64,000 nucleotides of DNA from Natranaerofaba carboxydovora (GCF_022539405.1 NZ_CP054394.1:1744501-1808500), one strand, 5' to 3'. Shown: positions 52,178 to 61,363, counted from the first letter of the stretch. The notes: generated by a model not told the origin, from the sequence alone. Program-made: numbers and translations.

Positions 52178-52792
52178 ATGGGTGATCAAAGGTTCAAAGC
52201 ACATCCCTGGCACGGGGTAAGTATTGGAGAAAATTGGCCAGACACCGTCAATGCCTTTATTGAAGTTGTCCCAAGTGATACAGTTAAATATGAATTAGAT
52301 AAAGAAACTGGTCTACTTAAAATTGACAGGCCACAGCTATATTCAAACATTTATCCATCTTTATATGGAATGATCCCTCAAACGTACTGCGGTGACAAGG
52401 TAGGAGATCTTTGCAAAAAGAAAACCAATCAGGAGGAAGTAAAAGGCGATGATGACCCTCTAGATATATGCGTTTTGACCGAAAAGATTGTACCACATGG
52501 CGATATTTTATTACAAGCCCGCCCTATCGGAGGTTTTCGTTTGCTTGATGATGGTGAAGCCGATGACAAAATCCTGTCAGTTTTAGTAAACGATGCCCTA
52601 TATGGAGACTGGAATGATATAAGCGATTGTCCTGAAACTGTTATCAGGCGTTTAGAACATTTCTTTTTGACATATAAACAAATGCCAGAAGGCCAGGACA
52701 AAAAATGTTATTTGGCAGGGCGCTATGACAAAGAGGAAGCGTTTGAAGTTATAAGACTTTCTTATGAGGATTATCTGGACAATTTTTCTTAG
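52178..52792 (+). CDS. ppa: Inorganic pyrophosphatase, family I
   Basis: 204 residues. Hydrolyses pyrophosphate in the cytoplasm. The family I core is visible: IEVVPSDTVKYELDKETG at the N-terminal side and DDDPLDICVLTE holding the catalytic metal-binding aspartates, with GGFRLLDDGEADDKI after it. Strong CTAGGAGGT site before the start. Monocistronic. Confidence 0.93.
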   Translation: MGDQRFKAHPWHGVSIGENWPDTVNAFIEVVPSDTVKYELDKETGLLKIDRPQLYSNIYPSLYGMIPQTYCGDKVGDLCKKKTNQEEVKGDDDPLDICVLTEKIVPHGDILLQARPIGGFRLLDDGEADDKILSVLVNDALYGDWNDISDCPETVIRRLEHFFLTYKQMPEGQDKKCYLAGRYDKEEAFEVIRLSYEDYLDNFS

Positions 52793-52898
52793 AGTGTAAT
52801 AGTACAAATTTAGGCATATTAGCATTATAATTCACATAACTTACAAATAAGGTTACTTAATTAAGACTTGATTTTAGTCTAAAGAGGAGGAGATTTTA

Positions 52899-53279
52899 AT
52901 GACTGTGCAAAAATACAAAGGAGATAGTGTTTATATAGTAGATGATGTTTTGAAAACCATAGCAGGGATAGCGGTTAGTAAAGTAGACGGTGTTCAGGAA
53001 ATGATGGGTACTTCCGTGGTGGGAAATCTAGCAGAAAAAGTAAGAAAGAAAGATATAAGCAGAGGTATTAATATTCAGAGAACAGAAGATGACAAAATAA
53101 ATGTCGCTGTAAGTGTTACTATTAGATATGGTATCAAGATCCCAGAAATATCACAAGATATACAAAATGCAATAAGAGAAACCATCCATACTATGACAGG
53201 GTACGAAGTTGAATCAATTAAAGTAAACATTCAGGGCGTTAAGTTTGATTCAGAATTAAATCAAGAAGAAAACGAATAA
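52899..53279 (+). CDS. Asp23/Gls24 family envelope stress protein
   Basis: 126 residues with the Asp23 fold: VYIVDDVLKTIAGIAVSKVDGVQEM at the start and VNIQGVKFD near the end. The family is linked to envelope and alkaline stress in Firmicutes. GAGGAGGAG site before ATG 52899. A strong terminator follows at 53314. Confidence 0.93.
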   Translation: MTVQKYKGDSVYIVDDVLKTIAGIAVSKVDGVQEMMGTSVVGNLAEKVRKKDISRGINIQRTEDDKINVAVSVTIRYGIKIPEISQDIQNAIRETIHTMTGYEVESIKVNIQGVKFDSELNQEENE

Positions 53280-53313
53280 GCAGGATTAGCATTCTTAAAA
53301 CCATGTATGCTTC

Positions 53314-53352
53314 CCCCGATCCATCTATTATTAATCAGGATCGGGGTTTTAA
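53314..53352 (+). terminator. Terminator after the Asp23 gene
   Basis: CCCCGATCC (53314-53322) pairs with GGATCGGGG (53338-53346), followed by TTTTAATTTT. Confidence 0.85.
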
Positions 53353-53526
53353 TTTTCTTCCAAAAAACTTAAAATTTTATCATCAAATTCATATTTTTTG
53401 TCATCAAAAGCACCATGCCCATGCTTCTCCACCCGTCTCTATCTCCAAAAGTAATATAATCCATCTTTCTATTTTGGATTTCGTGTATGCCTCGATTATA
53501 AAATATCATTCTTATGAGATTTTCTC

Positions 53527-53811
53527 CTAATTGTGTTCCAAATATTTCTTTATATGCTGTTTACATTCTGATGAATTGACTTTATTAATAAAGTCTTGAT
53601 TTAAAGGTAATTTTATTAATTTCAAATATTTAGCTCTATATTGTAAGCCATAATTGACATAAATATGTTTCATTTTGTTAAGGCGTGGTTCAATAACTTC
53701 TATATCTCCTAAGCTAAGGATAGCATAAGTTAACTCATCAACAATAGCTGTTGGTGAATCAGTAACATAAGCTGGAATGTTGTTTTCATTATAAAATATA
53801 ACGCTAGACAT
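53527..53811 (-). CDS. Hypothetical protein beside the PHA locus
   Basis: 94 residues, no clear motif, hydrophobic and Lys-rich, no Cys motif beyond one Cys near the end (SSECKQHIKK). The frame and the AGGGGAGGG site before ATG 53811 make it credible. It is divergent to the PHA hydrolase gene by about 214 bases, so a link to PHA metabolism is possible but unproven. Confidence 0.5.
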   Translation of the reverse strand: MSSVIFYNENNIPAYVTDSPTAIVDELTYAILSLGDIEVIEPRLNKMKHIYVNYGLQYRAKYLKLIKLPLNQDFINKVNSSECKQHIKKYLEHN

Positions 53812-54025
53812 AGTACCCTCCCCTATCCTTATGTATAAATAATGGTTTATAAATTATGGTCACATACCCTTAGTTTGTCATTTAATTGAATAATTATGTA
53901 TTTAAGTTTTCCAATTCTTTCATTTTCTTACTTTTCCGAAGGTTAATATTAAACTTTGTCGAAATATATCTAAGGACTACCAGTAGTTATGTAAACTAAC
54001 ACTTAAACTAAAAGGGGAGTAATAT

Positions 54026-55105
54026 ATGTTTTATTGGAATCCTTGGCTAGATTTATATGCCAAGCAAGTGAAATTTTTTGTAAGACTTATGAAGCAACCA
54101 GAACCTTATTGGTCAACTCCTAATGAAGTATCCCTAGAAAAAGACACATTAAGGCTTAGGTATTTCCCAAACAAACACAAGAAACTGGGTAAACCTATAC
54201 TTGTTCTACCACCTCAGGCAGGTCATCACAGTAACATTACAGATTATTCATCAAACCAAAGTCTTGTTAATACTTTTCATAAATACGGTTTTGATGTTTA
54301 TGTAGCACAATGGTTAAGTCCAAATTATAAGCACAAAAACTTCGATATAAGCGATTATATCCGTCTAACTAATGATGCTGTTCATAATATTAGTAGTAGG
54401 ACAGGCCATGACAGCATACATCTAGTAGGTCAATGCCAGGGTGGTTGGCAGGCAGCTATGTATGCCTCCCTTTTCCCCCAAAAAATCTCTAGCCTTGTTG
54501 TGGCAGCAGCTCCTATTAACTTAGAAGCTGAAAGAGGCCCTCTAAATGATTTCATAGATAATCTACCAATGAGTTTTTATGAATCTCTTGTGGCTTCAGG
54601 TTTTGGACTACTAAAAGGTGATCATATGTTAGCGGGCTTTAAGAATATGGATCCCCATAAGCATTATTACAAAAAGTATATTGACCTTTGGAATTTAATT
54701 TGGTTAGAGGATGAAAATGGTTTAGAAAGATTTGATAGGTTCACAAACTGGTACGAATTAACACAGGATCTACCGGGTAAGTTTTATTTAGAAGTTGTAG
54801 AAAAGATATTTAAGAATAATGGCATGGTTAATCCAGGAACTATAGAATTAAATGACAAAATAGAGGCAAAAGACAAGTGTGTAGACCTAACTAAAATAGA
54901 TTGCCCTGTAATTCTAATGGCTGGAGAAAAAGATAATATAACTCCTCCTAACCAGTGTCTTGATATGAAAAATCATATTTCTACACCAAAAAAAGATATC
55001 ATAGAAATAACAACTAAAGGTGGTCATATTGGTACTTTAATGGGAAAAAGCGCACTAAAAAATCACTGGACTACTGTCAGTAAAACCCTAGCCAATATTG
55101 CTTAA
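54026..55105 (+). CDS. PHA depolymerase/synthase-family alpha/beta hydrolase
   Basis: 359 residues. The lipase-like box has Cys at the nucleophile position (GQCQGG, Cys137), as in PHA synthases and intracellular PHB depolymerases. PPQAGHHSN at about 62-70, DISDYIRLTN, and AGFKNMDPHKHYYKKY resemble the intracellular PHB depolymerase (PhaZ1) of Cupriavidus more than class III PhaC. It could release hydroxybutyrate from stored polymer. Terminal Asp (GEKDNITPP) and His (GGHIGTL) complete the triad. The 3' end overlaps the convergent phaC-like gene by 18 bases. Confidence 0.7.
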   Translation: MFYWNPWLDLYAKQVKFFVRLMKQPEPYWSTPNEVSLEKDTLRLRYFPNKHKKLGKPILVLPPQAGHHSNITDYSSNQSLVNTFHKYGFDVYVAQWLSPNYKHKNFDISDYIRLTNDAVHNISSRTGHDSIHLVGQCQGGWQAAMYASLFPQKISSLVVAAAPINLEAERGPLNDFIDNLPMSFYESLVASGFGLLKGDHMLAGFKNMDPHKHYYKKYIDLWNLIWLEDENGLERFDRFTNWYELTQDLPGKFYLEVVEKIFKNNGMVNPGTIELNDKIEAKDKCVDLTKIDCPVILMAGEKDNITPPNQCLDMKNHISTPKKDIIEITTKGGHIGTLMGKSALKNHWTTVSKTLANIA

Positions 55106-56167
55106 TAACTTATCATCTCTAAACCAACTAACTGTTGCTGGCCATGAATGCTTAATTGCAAAATGGCCAGCGGTCGTACTTAGGTGACCCCCCCGAACAC
55201 ACAACTCTTTACCATTTGGTAAACGGTTTTTAATCGGAGCTGCCATTTCTTTAGGTGCAATATCATCAACCTCAGCTACTATACTCAAAATTGGCGTTTT
55301 GATATCTTCAAGAATTATTTTTGTGCCACCAAAGGTTAAGTTGTTATTGGATAGACGGTTTTCTTGATAAAATAATTTAATCCACTGAGAAAAGATATTT
55401 TTGGGCATCGGGACGGCATCATTCTCCCACTTATTCACAGCTCGAAACCACTTATAACTTTTCATTAACGGCATCCCCGGTAAAATATCCCCCATCAAAA
55501 TATCACCCGAATATGTTGGAATATCAGTGATTTGAAAAGGAATTGTATCGGTTGGAAGAATATCTATAAAAAATTTAGGTAAAGCCTTAGTAGGTTCAAA
55601 AAGACCAGCTGTAGTAAAATCTATCGGTATGTTATAAAAAACCGCCCTTCTAAAAACCTCAGGGTAAAAGTATAGAGCTATTAAAGCATAAGTCCCTCCT
55701 TGACAATAACCAGCCAGGTTTATTTTTTCAATGTTACAAGCTTTTATGGTTTCAAAAACTGCCTCCATCATATAAGAAAAGATCTGTTCTTCAATTGAAC
55801 ATGATTCATTACAATTTGGTTCAGGATTCCATTCAAGCAAAAATACATTGAACCCTTCCTGACAAAGATGTTCTATTAAACTACAGTTAGGATAAAGGTC
55901 AAGTATGTATGAACGATTAATCGTAGCATAGACCATAAAAATATTATTGTTTTGTAGCCTATTTGAATTTTCAGTAGATTTAGCAAAATAGTGATATATT
56001 TTTGCTCCTTCGTTTTCGTAGAATAAGCGACAATCTTTTGAACTTGGTCCTAATAAACCAGGAAATTCTTTATTAAGTCCTTTTATTTGCTTAGGTAACC
56101 TAAAATAATATGTCTCTAAAAATAGTTGTATTTTTTCCTCTAGGTTGTAACCAATATTGTAACTTAT
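55088..56167 (-). CDS. Second PhaC-like PHA synthase, possible AUA start
   Basis: A 359-residue frame with PhaC features throughout: GAKIYHYFAKS, FMVYATINRSYILDL, the nucleophile box LAGYCQGG (Cys155), AEVDDIAP (Asp) and VRGGHLSTT (His). Its first Met is at 55934-55936 (giving 282 residues), but residues encoded upstream align with the N-terminus of the phaC at 58616. The full frame has no ATG, GTG or TTG before it; ATA (56165-56167) overlaps the phaB stop in the ATGA manner, with a GGGGGG site eight bases before. Either translation begins at AUA or a start mutation has damaged the gene. The same cluster carries a normal phaC. Confidence 0.7.
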   Translation of the reverse strand: MSYNIGYNLEEKIQLFLETYYFRLPKQIKGLNKEFPGLLGPSSKDCRLFYENEGAKIYHYFAKSTENSNRLQNNNIFMVYATINRSYILDLYPNCSLIEHLCQEGFNVFLLEWNPEPNCNESCSIEEQIFSYMMEAVFETIKACNIEKINLAGYCQGGTYALIALYFYPEVFRRAVFYNIPIDFTTAGLFEPTKALPKFFIDILPTDTIPFQITDIPTYSGDILMGDILPGMPLMKSYKWFRAVNKWENDAVPMPKNIFSQWIKLFYQENRLSNNNLTFGGTKIILEDIKTPILSIVAEVDDIAPKEMAAPIKNRLPNGKELCVRGGHLSTTAGHFAIKHSWPATVSWFRDDKLLSNIG

Positions 56168-56898
56168 AACGTAAGCCCCCCGGTTACTTCAAGAGCGGTA
56201 CCGTTTATATAATCCGCCTCATCAGATGCTAAGAATAGATAAGCATTAGCTATATCCCTTGGTGTCCCTAGCCTTTTTAGAGGGGTATCATTTTCCATCA
56301 TAGTCAAGACTTTTTCTGGCACTTTTTCTGTCATTGGTGTTTTGACAAAACCCGGAGCTACTGCGTTGACATTTATTCCCTTCCTCCCTAGCTCCTTGGC
56401 CCAACTCTTAGTCATTCCTATAACGCCAGCTTTAGTAGCAGAATAATTTGTCTGGCCAAAATTACCATATATACCTACTACCGATGAAGCATTAATTATT
56501 TTCCCACTGCCCTGAGACATCATTATCTCAGATACGACCTGCGTACAATTAAATACACCTGTTAAATTTACTTTAACTACTTGCTCCCAGTGTTCTTTTG
56601 AAATATCTTTTAATTTGCCATCTCTTGTAATCCCCGCATTATTCACAAGTATATCTATTCTTCCATAATAATCCTTTACTTTTGATACCATATCTTTAAC
56701 CTGTTCCATATCTGATACATCGGTTTTAATATATTTGGCCTCTCCCTCATTCTTACTTATTTCACTAACAACATCTGCTTCGTCTATCAAATCAACCACT
56801 ACTACCTTTGCACCTTCACCTGCAAAACGTTTTGAAGTTTCTTCACCAATCCCTCTAGCGCCTCCTGTTATTATGGCTACTTTATCTTTTAATCGCAA
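56164..56898 (-). CDS. phaB: Acetoacetyl-CoA reductase / FabG-type SDR (second copy)
   Basis: 244 residues, SDR family. NADP site VAIITGGARGIGEETSKRF, NNAGITRDG, active-site Ser in INASSVVGIYGNFGQ, and Tyr/Lys in NYSATKAG. Placed immediately before the second phaC and divergent to phaE, so likely acetoacetyl-CoA to (R)-3-hydroxybutyryl-CoA. FabG activity cannot be excluded by sequence. Confidence 0.85.
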   Translation of the reverse strand: MRLKDKVAIITGGARGIGEETSKRFAGEGAKVVVVDLIDEADVVSEISKNEGEAKYIKTDVSDMEQVKDMVSKVKDYYGRIDILVNNAGITRDGKLKDISKEHWEQVVKVNLTGVFNCTQVVSEIMMSQGSGKIINASSVVGIYGNFGQTNYSATKAGVIGMTKSWAKELGRKGINVNAVAPGFVKTPMTEKVPEKVLTMMENDTPLKRLGTPRDIANAYLFLASDEADYINGTALEVTGGLTL

Positions 56899-56935
56899 AA
56901 CAAATTCCTCCCGTTACGTTGATTATTTCTCACTA

Positions 56936-57220
56936 TTATTTTTCACCCTTGCTAAATTTTTCTTTCATTTCTAACAGGTAAGAATTGATTATATTTTCAC
57001 TATCATAAGAATTATAAGATTCATTACCATCAATAAGTTCACCTAATTCATTTAAAATATCAGCCTCTTCTTGGCTTTCTTCAATAGAAGAAAAGTCAGA
57101 AAGTTCATTTGAAAACTCCTCTAAATATTTGTTTTTGTCAATTTCTCCACCAAAATTCTCACCGTATTCTTCATTATATTGCTTATATTTATAAAATAAA
57201 TATCCATATATATTTTTCAT
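56936..57220 (-). CDS. Acidic hypothetical protein in the PHA cluster
   Basis: 94 residues, strongly acidic (SIEESQEEADILNELGELID). The longer frame to 57334 is less likely: ATG 57218-57220 follows an AGAGGTG site, and the product begins KNIYGYLFYKYKQYNEEYG. No family recognised; small acidic partners of PHA granules or of PhaC are possible. Confidence 0.5.
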   Translation of the reverse strand: MKNIYGYLFYKYKQYNEEYGENFGGEIDKNKYLEEFSNELSDFSSIEESQEEADILNELGELIDGNESYNSYDSENIINSYLLEMKEKFSKGEK

Positions 57221-57406
57221 ATAGTAGTCACCTCTGCTTTCAAAAATTGTAATTATAATATCCCCGCAAGTTTTATACTTTATGCGATAAAATTTTTCCT
57301 GATATTTTGTATATAAAAGGACTGAAAAGTACAAACTCTACTTATGTAGGCAATTTAAATCGATAAAATATAATTTTAGAAATAAAGAAAGCAGGAGGTA
57401 GATACT

Positions 57407-58597
57407 TTGACTGAACAAACCCATAAAAGCAACGATATCCTAAAAAGCATGCTAGATAGTCAGCAAAGGTTTTTTGATATGTGGAAGAAAAACATGCTTT
57501 TATTTCAGCCTGATAATACACAAAGCAATTTAGGAGAACCTTTTGAGAGAATGATGAAGTTTTGGCAGGATGCGTTTAGAGGTAATGGTAATAATACAAT
57601 GCAGATGCCCATGATGCCAATGCCCTTTGCAAATACTAATCAAAATATGCCTAGTAGCACAAACGATTTTTTCACACAATGGTTCAAATCTATGCCTCTT
57701 CCCATGGGTGTAGATGAAGAAACTTCTAAAAAAATATTCAATGATTCAAGTAATTTGCTTAACCAGCTTTATGAATTTTGGAATACATTTTTGTCCGGAC
57801 CACAAAATTTTGACCCAAACCGTTTAAATCAAGTTACAAGGGACATGATGGATAATTACAATCAAACTTTGCAGCAGTTTTTTGCCCTAAATTTACCTGA
57901 ACCTCTTAGAACCTTTTTTCAAGGAAGTATCGACGTAAACAAAGCTTTTAATGACACCATGCAGAATTTTACAAAGCCGTGGATGGAAAGTTTTGATAAT
58001 TTTCATGATTCTACTAATCGAGCAGTCCAAGGTGATCAAAGCGCTCTTAATGAATTCTTTAGAACATGGCATGAAGCTTTTCAAAATTCCTATGGGAAGG
58101 TATTCAATATACCTGCTATGGGATTTAGTAGAGAAACCAACGAAAAAATACAAAAGAGTATTGAAGCTTATTTGGAATATGTTTATTCAACCAATGAATT
58201 TTCTCTTTCTCTTTATAAAGTTGGTTATGATGCCATGGACAAATTAATGAGCAAAATTCAGGAAGAAAACGAAAAAGGTAACCCTCCAAAAACTTTTAAA
58301 GAATTTTATGACCTCTGGATCGAAACAAACGAAGAAGTTTACTTAAATCTATTTAATCAAGAAAGTTTTGCCAAGATGCTAGGTAATCTAGTTGATGCAG
58401 GAGTAACTTTCAAACGTAGGCATGATGACCTGGTAATGGAAGCTTTAAATGAATTACCTATACCAACAGACCATGACATGGACAGTGTTTACAGTAAAAT
58501 TTATGAGTTAAATAAACAGGTTAAAGACCACAAAAAAACAATCGAAAACCTTCAGGCAGAGTTAAAAGAAATGAAAATGAAATCAAAACATATCTAA
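57407..58597 (+). CDS. phaE: Class III PHA synthase subunit PhaE
   Basis: 396 residues. Starts with TTG at 57407 after an AGGAGGTAGATAC site. N-terminal region LLDSQQRFFDMWKKN-like, Met/Gln/Asn-rich stretch (QMPMMPMPFANTNQNMP), central region resembling PhaE (ETNEKIQKSIEAYLEYVYS), and a C-terminal coiled coil (LNKQVKDHKKTIENLQAELKEM). PhaE forms the class III synthase with PhaC, encoded 18 bases downstream. Confidence 0.9.
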   Translation: MTEQTHKSNDILKSMLDSQQRFFDMWKKNMLLFQPDNTQSNLGEPFERMMKFWQDAFRGNGNNTMQMPMMPMPFANTNQNMPSSTNDFFTQWFKSMPLPMGVDEETSKKIFNDSSNLLNQLYEFWNTFLSGPQNFDPNRLNQVTRDMMDNYNQTLQQFFALNLPEPLRTFFQGSIDVNKAFNDTMQNFTKPWMESFDNFHDSTNRAVQGDQSALNEFFRTWHEAFQNSYGKVFNIPAMGFSRETNEKIQKSIEAYLEYVYSTNEFSLSLYKVGYDAMDKLMSKIQEENEKGNPPKTFKEFYDLWIETNEEVYLNLFNQESFAKMLGNLVDAGVTFKRRHDDLVMEALNELPIPTDHDMDSVYSKIYELNKQVKDHKKTIENLQAELKEMKMKSKHI

Positions 58598-58615
58598 AAG
58601 AGGTGATAAACCACA

Positions 58616-59713
58616 ATGTTTGCTATTGATGTCCAAAAAAACGCAGAAGAGATCTTTAGAACGCAAAAAAATCTGCTAAAGGGAGCAGATACCCTACTTT
58701 CTATTAGCCAAGAAGATGTAGATGTAGCTAGTACCCCTAAAGAGTTGGTATATCAAGAAGACAAAATGAAGCTTTATCATTATAAACCCGTAAATAAAGA
58801 AACAAGTGCTGTACCGACAGTAATAGTTTATGCCCTGGTAAACCGCCAGTACATGATGGATATTCATGAGGAAAATAGTGTCATACGTAACTGGCTAGAA
58901 TTAGGGTTGGACGTTTATATAATTGATTGGGGTTACCCCGATAAGTCAGATAAGTACGTTACTATGGAAGACTATATTGACGTTTATATGAACAATGCCA
59001 TAGACGTCATACGCGAACGTAACAATGTGGACAAAATCAACCTGTTAGGAGTATGTCAGGGCGGCACTTTCGGTACTATATACACAGCTCTGTATCCAGA
59101 AAAAATCAAAAATCTTGTTACAATGGTCTCTCCTATAGATTTTTCTAAAGTAGACGGTCTTTTGTTTCACTGGAGTAAATTTATGGACGTTGACAAATTA
59201 GTTGATTCTTATGGTGTGATTCCAGGAGATTTTATGAATTTTGGCTTTTTAATGCTTAAGCCTTTTCAGTTAAACATAGACAAATATGTAGGGCTTTTGG
59301 ATAATATTGATGATCCAGAAGTAGTAAAAGACTTTTTAAGGATGGAAAAATGGATTTTTGACAGCCCTGCCCAGGCAGGGGAAGCATTCAGAAAGTTTAT
59401 TAAGGACCTTTATCAAGAAAACAAGTTGATAAATAACGAGTTTGAACTTGGCGGGCGTAAAGTAGACCTCAAAAATATTAATATGCCTGTACTAAATGTC
59501 TTTGCCGAAAAAGATCACCTAGTACCTCCATCAACCAGTAAACCTCTAAATGACGCAATATCTAGCATTGATAAAGATACTCTTTCTGTCAGAGGTGGAC
59601 ATATAGGCATTTATGTAGGTTCAAAATCTCAAAAAGAAGTAGCACCTGGAGTAGCAGAGTGGTTAAACAAACGCTCTGATGGAACAAAATCTGTTAGACA
59701 TTACAAATTTTAA
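58616..59713 (+). CDS. phaC: Class III PHA synthase catalytic subunit PhaC
   Basis: 365 residues, typical of class III PhaC. The lipase-like box GVCQGG has catalytic Cys147; Asp and His lie in AEKDHLVPP and RGGHIGIYVG. It polymerises (R)-3-hydroxyacyl-CoA with release of CoA into storage granules. AGAGGTG site before ATG 58616. Second gene of the phaE-phaC-phaB operon. Confidence 0.94.
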   Translation: MFAIDVQKNAEEIFRTQKNLLKGADTLLSISQEDVDVASTPKELVYQEDKMKLYHYKPVNKETSAVPTVIVYALVNRQYMMDIHEENSVIRNWLELGLDVYIIDWGYPDKSDKYVTMEDYIDVYMNNAIDVIRERNNVDKINLLGVCQGGTFGTIYTALYPEKIKNLVTMVSPIDFSKVDGLLFHWSKFMDVDKLVDSYGVIPGDFMNFGFLMLKPFQLNIDKYVGLLDNIDDPEVVKDFLRMEKWIFDSPAQAGEAFRKFIKDLYQENKLINNEFELGGRKVDLKNINMPVLNVFAEKDHLVPPSTSKPLNDAISSIDKDTLSVRGGHIGIYVGSKSQKEVAPGVAEWLNKRSDGTKSVRHYKF

Positions 59714-59731
59714 TTAAAGGAGGAAGATAAA

Positions 59732-60553
59732 ATGTCAGCTTCTGATAGTTCAACCGCAAAAAAACTAAACGACAATTATATTTTAGAAAAATTAGACTAT
59801 GACTTACAGCCATTACCATTAGAAGATAAAGTAGCGGTTGTAACCGGTGGTGCCAATGGAATTGGAGCTGCAATTTCAGAAAAATTAGCTAAGCTTGGCG
59901 CTAACGTTGTTATTAATTACAACAAGAGTCAAAAACAAGCCCAGGAAGTAGTAAGTAAAATCCAAGATGAAGGAAGTGAAGTACTGTCCGTTGCAGGAGA
60001 TGTAGCACAGGTTGATGATATGAATTATTTAGCTAACCAAACTTACAATAAGTTTGGCAAAATAGATTTGCTGATTAATAATGCAGGCATTACAAAGGAT
60101 AACTTGATGACCAAGATGGAGCCTAAAGATTGGTACAAAGTAGTGGATGTTAACTTAAATGGTGTATTTAACAGTACAAATGCTGTACTTCCTGCAATGA
60201 AGGAGCAAAAAGATGGCTGTATAATAAATATAAGCTCAATAATTGGCCAGATGGGTGGTATGGGACAATGTAACTACTCTGCAGCAAAAGCAGGAATTAT
60301 TGGGTTTACAAAATCTTTAGCCCAGGAAATGATAAAGTACAATGTAAGAGTGAATGCCGTATGCCCTGGTTTTGTAGAAACTAAAATGACAGAAAAAATT
60401 CCGGATAATATAAAGGAAAAAATAATTAAGAAAATCCCCATGGGGCGCTTTGCTGATAAAGAAGAAATAGCCCATGCTGTAACATTTTTGATCGTTCATG
60501 GTACATATATTACAGGTCAAACGATAAACATCAACGGAGGAATGTACATGTAA
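59732..60553 (+). CDS. phaB: Acetoacetyl-CoA reductase PhaB
   Basis: 273 residues, SDR fold with a 28-residue N-terminal extension before VAVVTGGANGIGAAISE. NNAGITKDNLMTKM, SSIIGQMGGMGQ and NYSAAKAGI carry the catalytic residues. It makes (R)-3-hydroxybutyryl-CoA for PhaC. Third gene of the operon, 18 bases after phaC, AAAGGAGGAAG site. It ends in a terminator that is part of a dispersed repeat. phaA (thiolase) is not in the window. Confidence 0.9.
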   Translation: MSASDSSTAKKLNDNYILEKLDYDLQPLPLEDKVAVVTGGANGIGAAISEKLAKLGANVVINYNKSQKQAQEVVSKIQDEGSEVLSVAGDVAQVDDMNYLANQTYNKFGKIDLLINNAGITKDNLMTKMEPKDWYKVVDVNLNGVFNSTNAVLPAMKEQKDGCIINISSIIGQMGGMGQCNYSAAKAGIIGFTKSLAQEMIKYNVRVNAVCPGFVETKMTEKIPDNIKEKIIKKIPMGRFADKEEIAHAVTFLIVHGTYITGQTININGGMYM

Positions 60554-60591
60554 AATAAGGCCTAATGACATCCTGTCATTAGGCCTTATTT
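60553..60591 (+). terminator. Terminator of the PHA operon
   Basis: 18-bp perfect stem (60553-60570 with 60574-60591, arm AATAAGGCCTAATGACA) with TCC loop, starting at the last base of phaB. T-rich tail TTATTTCTCC. It forms the 5' end of the repeat element described at 60553-60670. Confidence 0.85.
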
Positions 60592-60670
60592 CTCCTGCTT
60601 TCTCATCAAGATGTATTGCAATCAAAAACAAAACTTTGATCATATCACTTTTTAAAGCCTGGATCACATT
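60553..60670 (+). repeat. Dispersed intergenic repeat, copy B
   Basis: 60562-60670 is about 92% identical by eye to 39085-39193. Conserved parts are the hairpin and the stretch beginning TCTCCTGCTTTCTCATC. No coding frame is shared. Copy B has a near-perfect hairpin while copy A has an altered 5' arm. Confidence 0.75.
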
Positions 60671-60681
60671 TGTTATTTAAC

Positions 60682-60703
60682 CCCCCACCTTAGAAGGTGG
60701 GGG
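60682..60703. repeat. C/G hairpin resembling an IS200/IS605 end
   Basis: CCCCCACCTT-AG-AAGGTGGGGG, a perfect 10-bp stem followed by TAAGCGTTTAAATAG. Such hairpins are seen at ends of IS200/IS605 elements, but no transposase or TnpB fragment is here. It may alternatively be the terminator of the minus-strand gene at 60738. Confidence 0.4.
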
Positions 60704-60737
60704 TAAGCGTTTAAATAGAAAGTTTAATACGAACCAT

Positions 60738-61100
60738 CTAATACGAGCTAGAGGAAGATATTTTAGTAAAAGCTCTTAGCCTTTGCAAAATTTCCATGCC
60801 TTCTTGTATAATCTTTTCGGTACTGGGTTCTTCTTCATGTAACTCATCTCTAAATCTAGAAAAAGAATTTAAAAAATAGTCATCAAGGTACCTCGATGCA
60901 TCTGGATTTTTATTAACTATTTCATCTTTAAATTCTATTCCTGCAGTTTTGTCAGGACTTTTCACCAAAACTTTTTGATCAAAAAAATTAGCAAAGTTCA
61001 ACATACTTTCCAGCGTTTTATCAAGTTCTCCTGTCCTTTTCAAATAGTTTAAATCTTCTTCAAATCTATATACTTTATCATTAAATTCATTGTAAAACAA
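60738..61100 (-). CDS. Hypothetical helical protein
   Basis: 120 residues, acidic and helical with a Ser-rich C-terminus (ISSSSSY). No family recognised. It lies 20 bases after the YkuS-like gene on the same strand and may be cotranscribed with it. Confidence 0.5.
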   Translation of the reverse strand: MFYNEFNDKVYRFEEDLNYLKRTGELDKTLESMLNFANFFDQKVLVKSPDKTAGIEFKDEIVNKNPDASRYLDDYFLNSFSRFRDELHEEEPSTEKIIQEGMEILQRLRAFTKISSSSSY

Positions 61101-61120
61101 ATAATCACCACCTCAAAAGT

Positions 61121-61363
61121 TTAAATAAGTTTACTCTTTAACTCCCTTATAATATCTTCCCCGTCTAACCCTCTAGCATCTATCACAGGTACAGGTGCTT
61201 CTACATTTTGCACATTTGTCATATTTTCATCTCTGCCGGAAATTATAATAGCCGAAACCTGCTCGTTACTATCAATTTCAACCGGTTCAAACCCATTTTC
61301 CCTTAAAGGGTTTTCAAGATGACTTAGATCTTCTTCTAATGCTACCTTTTTCAATTTTATCAT
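61121..61363 (-). CDS. YkuS-family (UPF0180) protein
   Basis: 80 residues. Matches the UPF0180/YkuS pattern: N-terminal KVALEEDLSHLENPLRENGFEPVEI, then a small alpha/beta fold with ISGRDENMTNVQNV and VPVIDARGLDGEDIIREL. Function unknown. AAAGGAG site before the start. Confidence 0.8.
   Translation of the reverse strand: MIKLKKVALEEDLSHLENPLRENGFEPVEIDSNEQVSAIIISGRDENMTNVQNVEAPVPVIDARGLDGEDIIRELKSKLI

Noticed and set aside
55934..55936. First Met of the second phaC as its true start
   Set aside because: Homology to PhaC extends about 77 codons upstream, so a 282-residue product would lack the N-terminal part.
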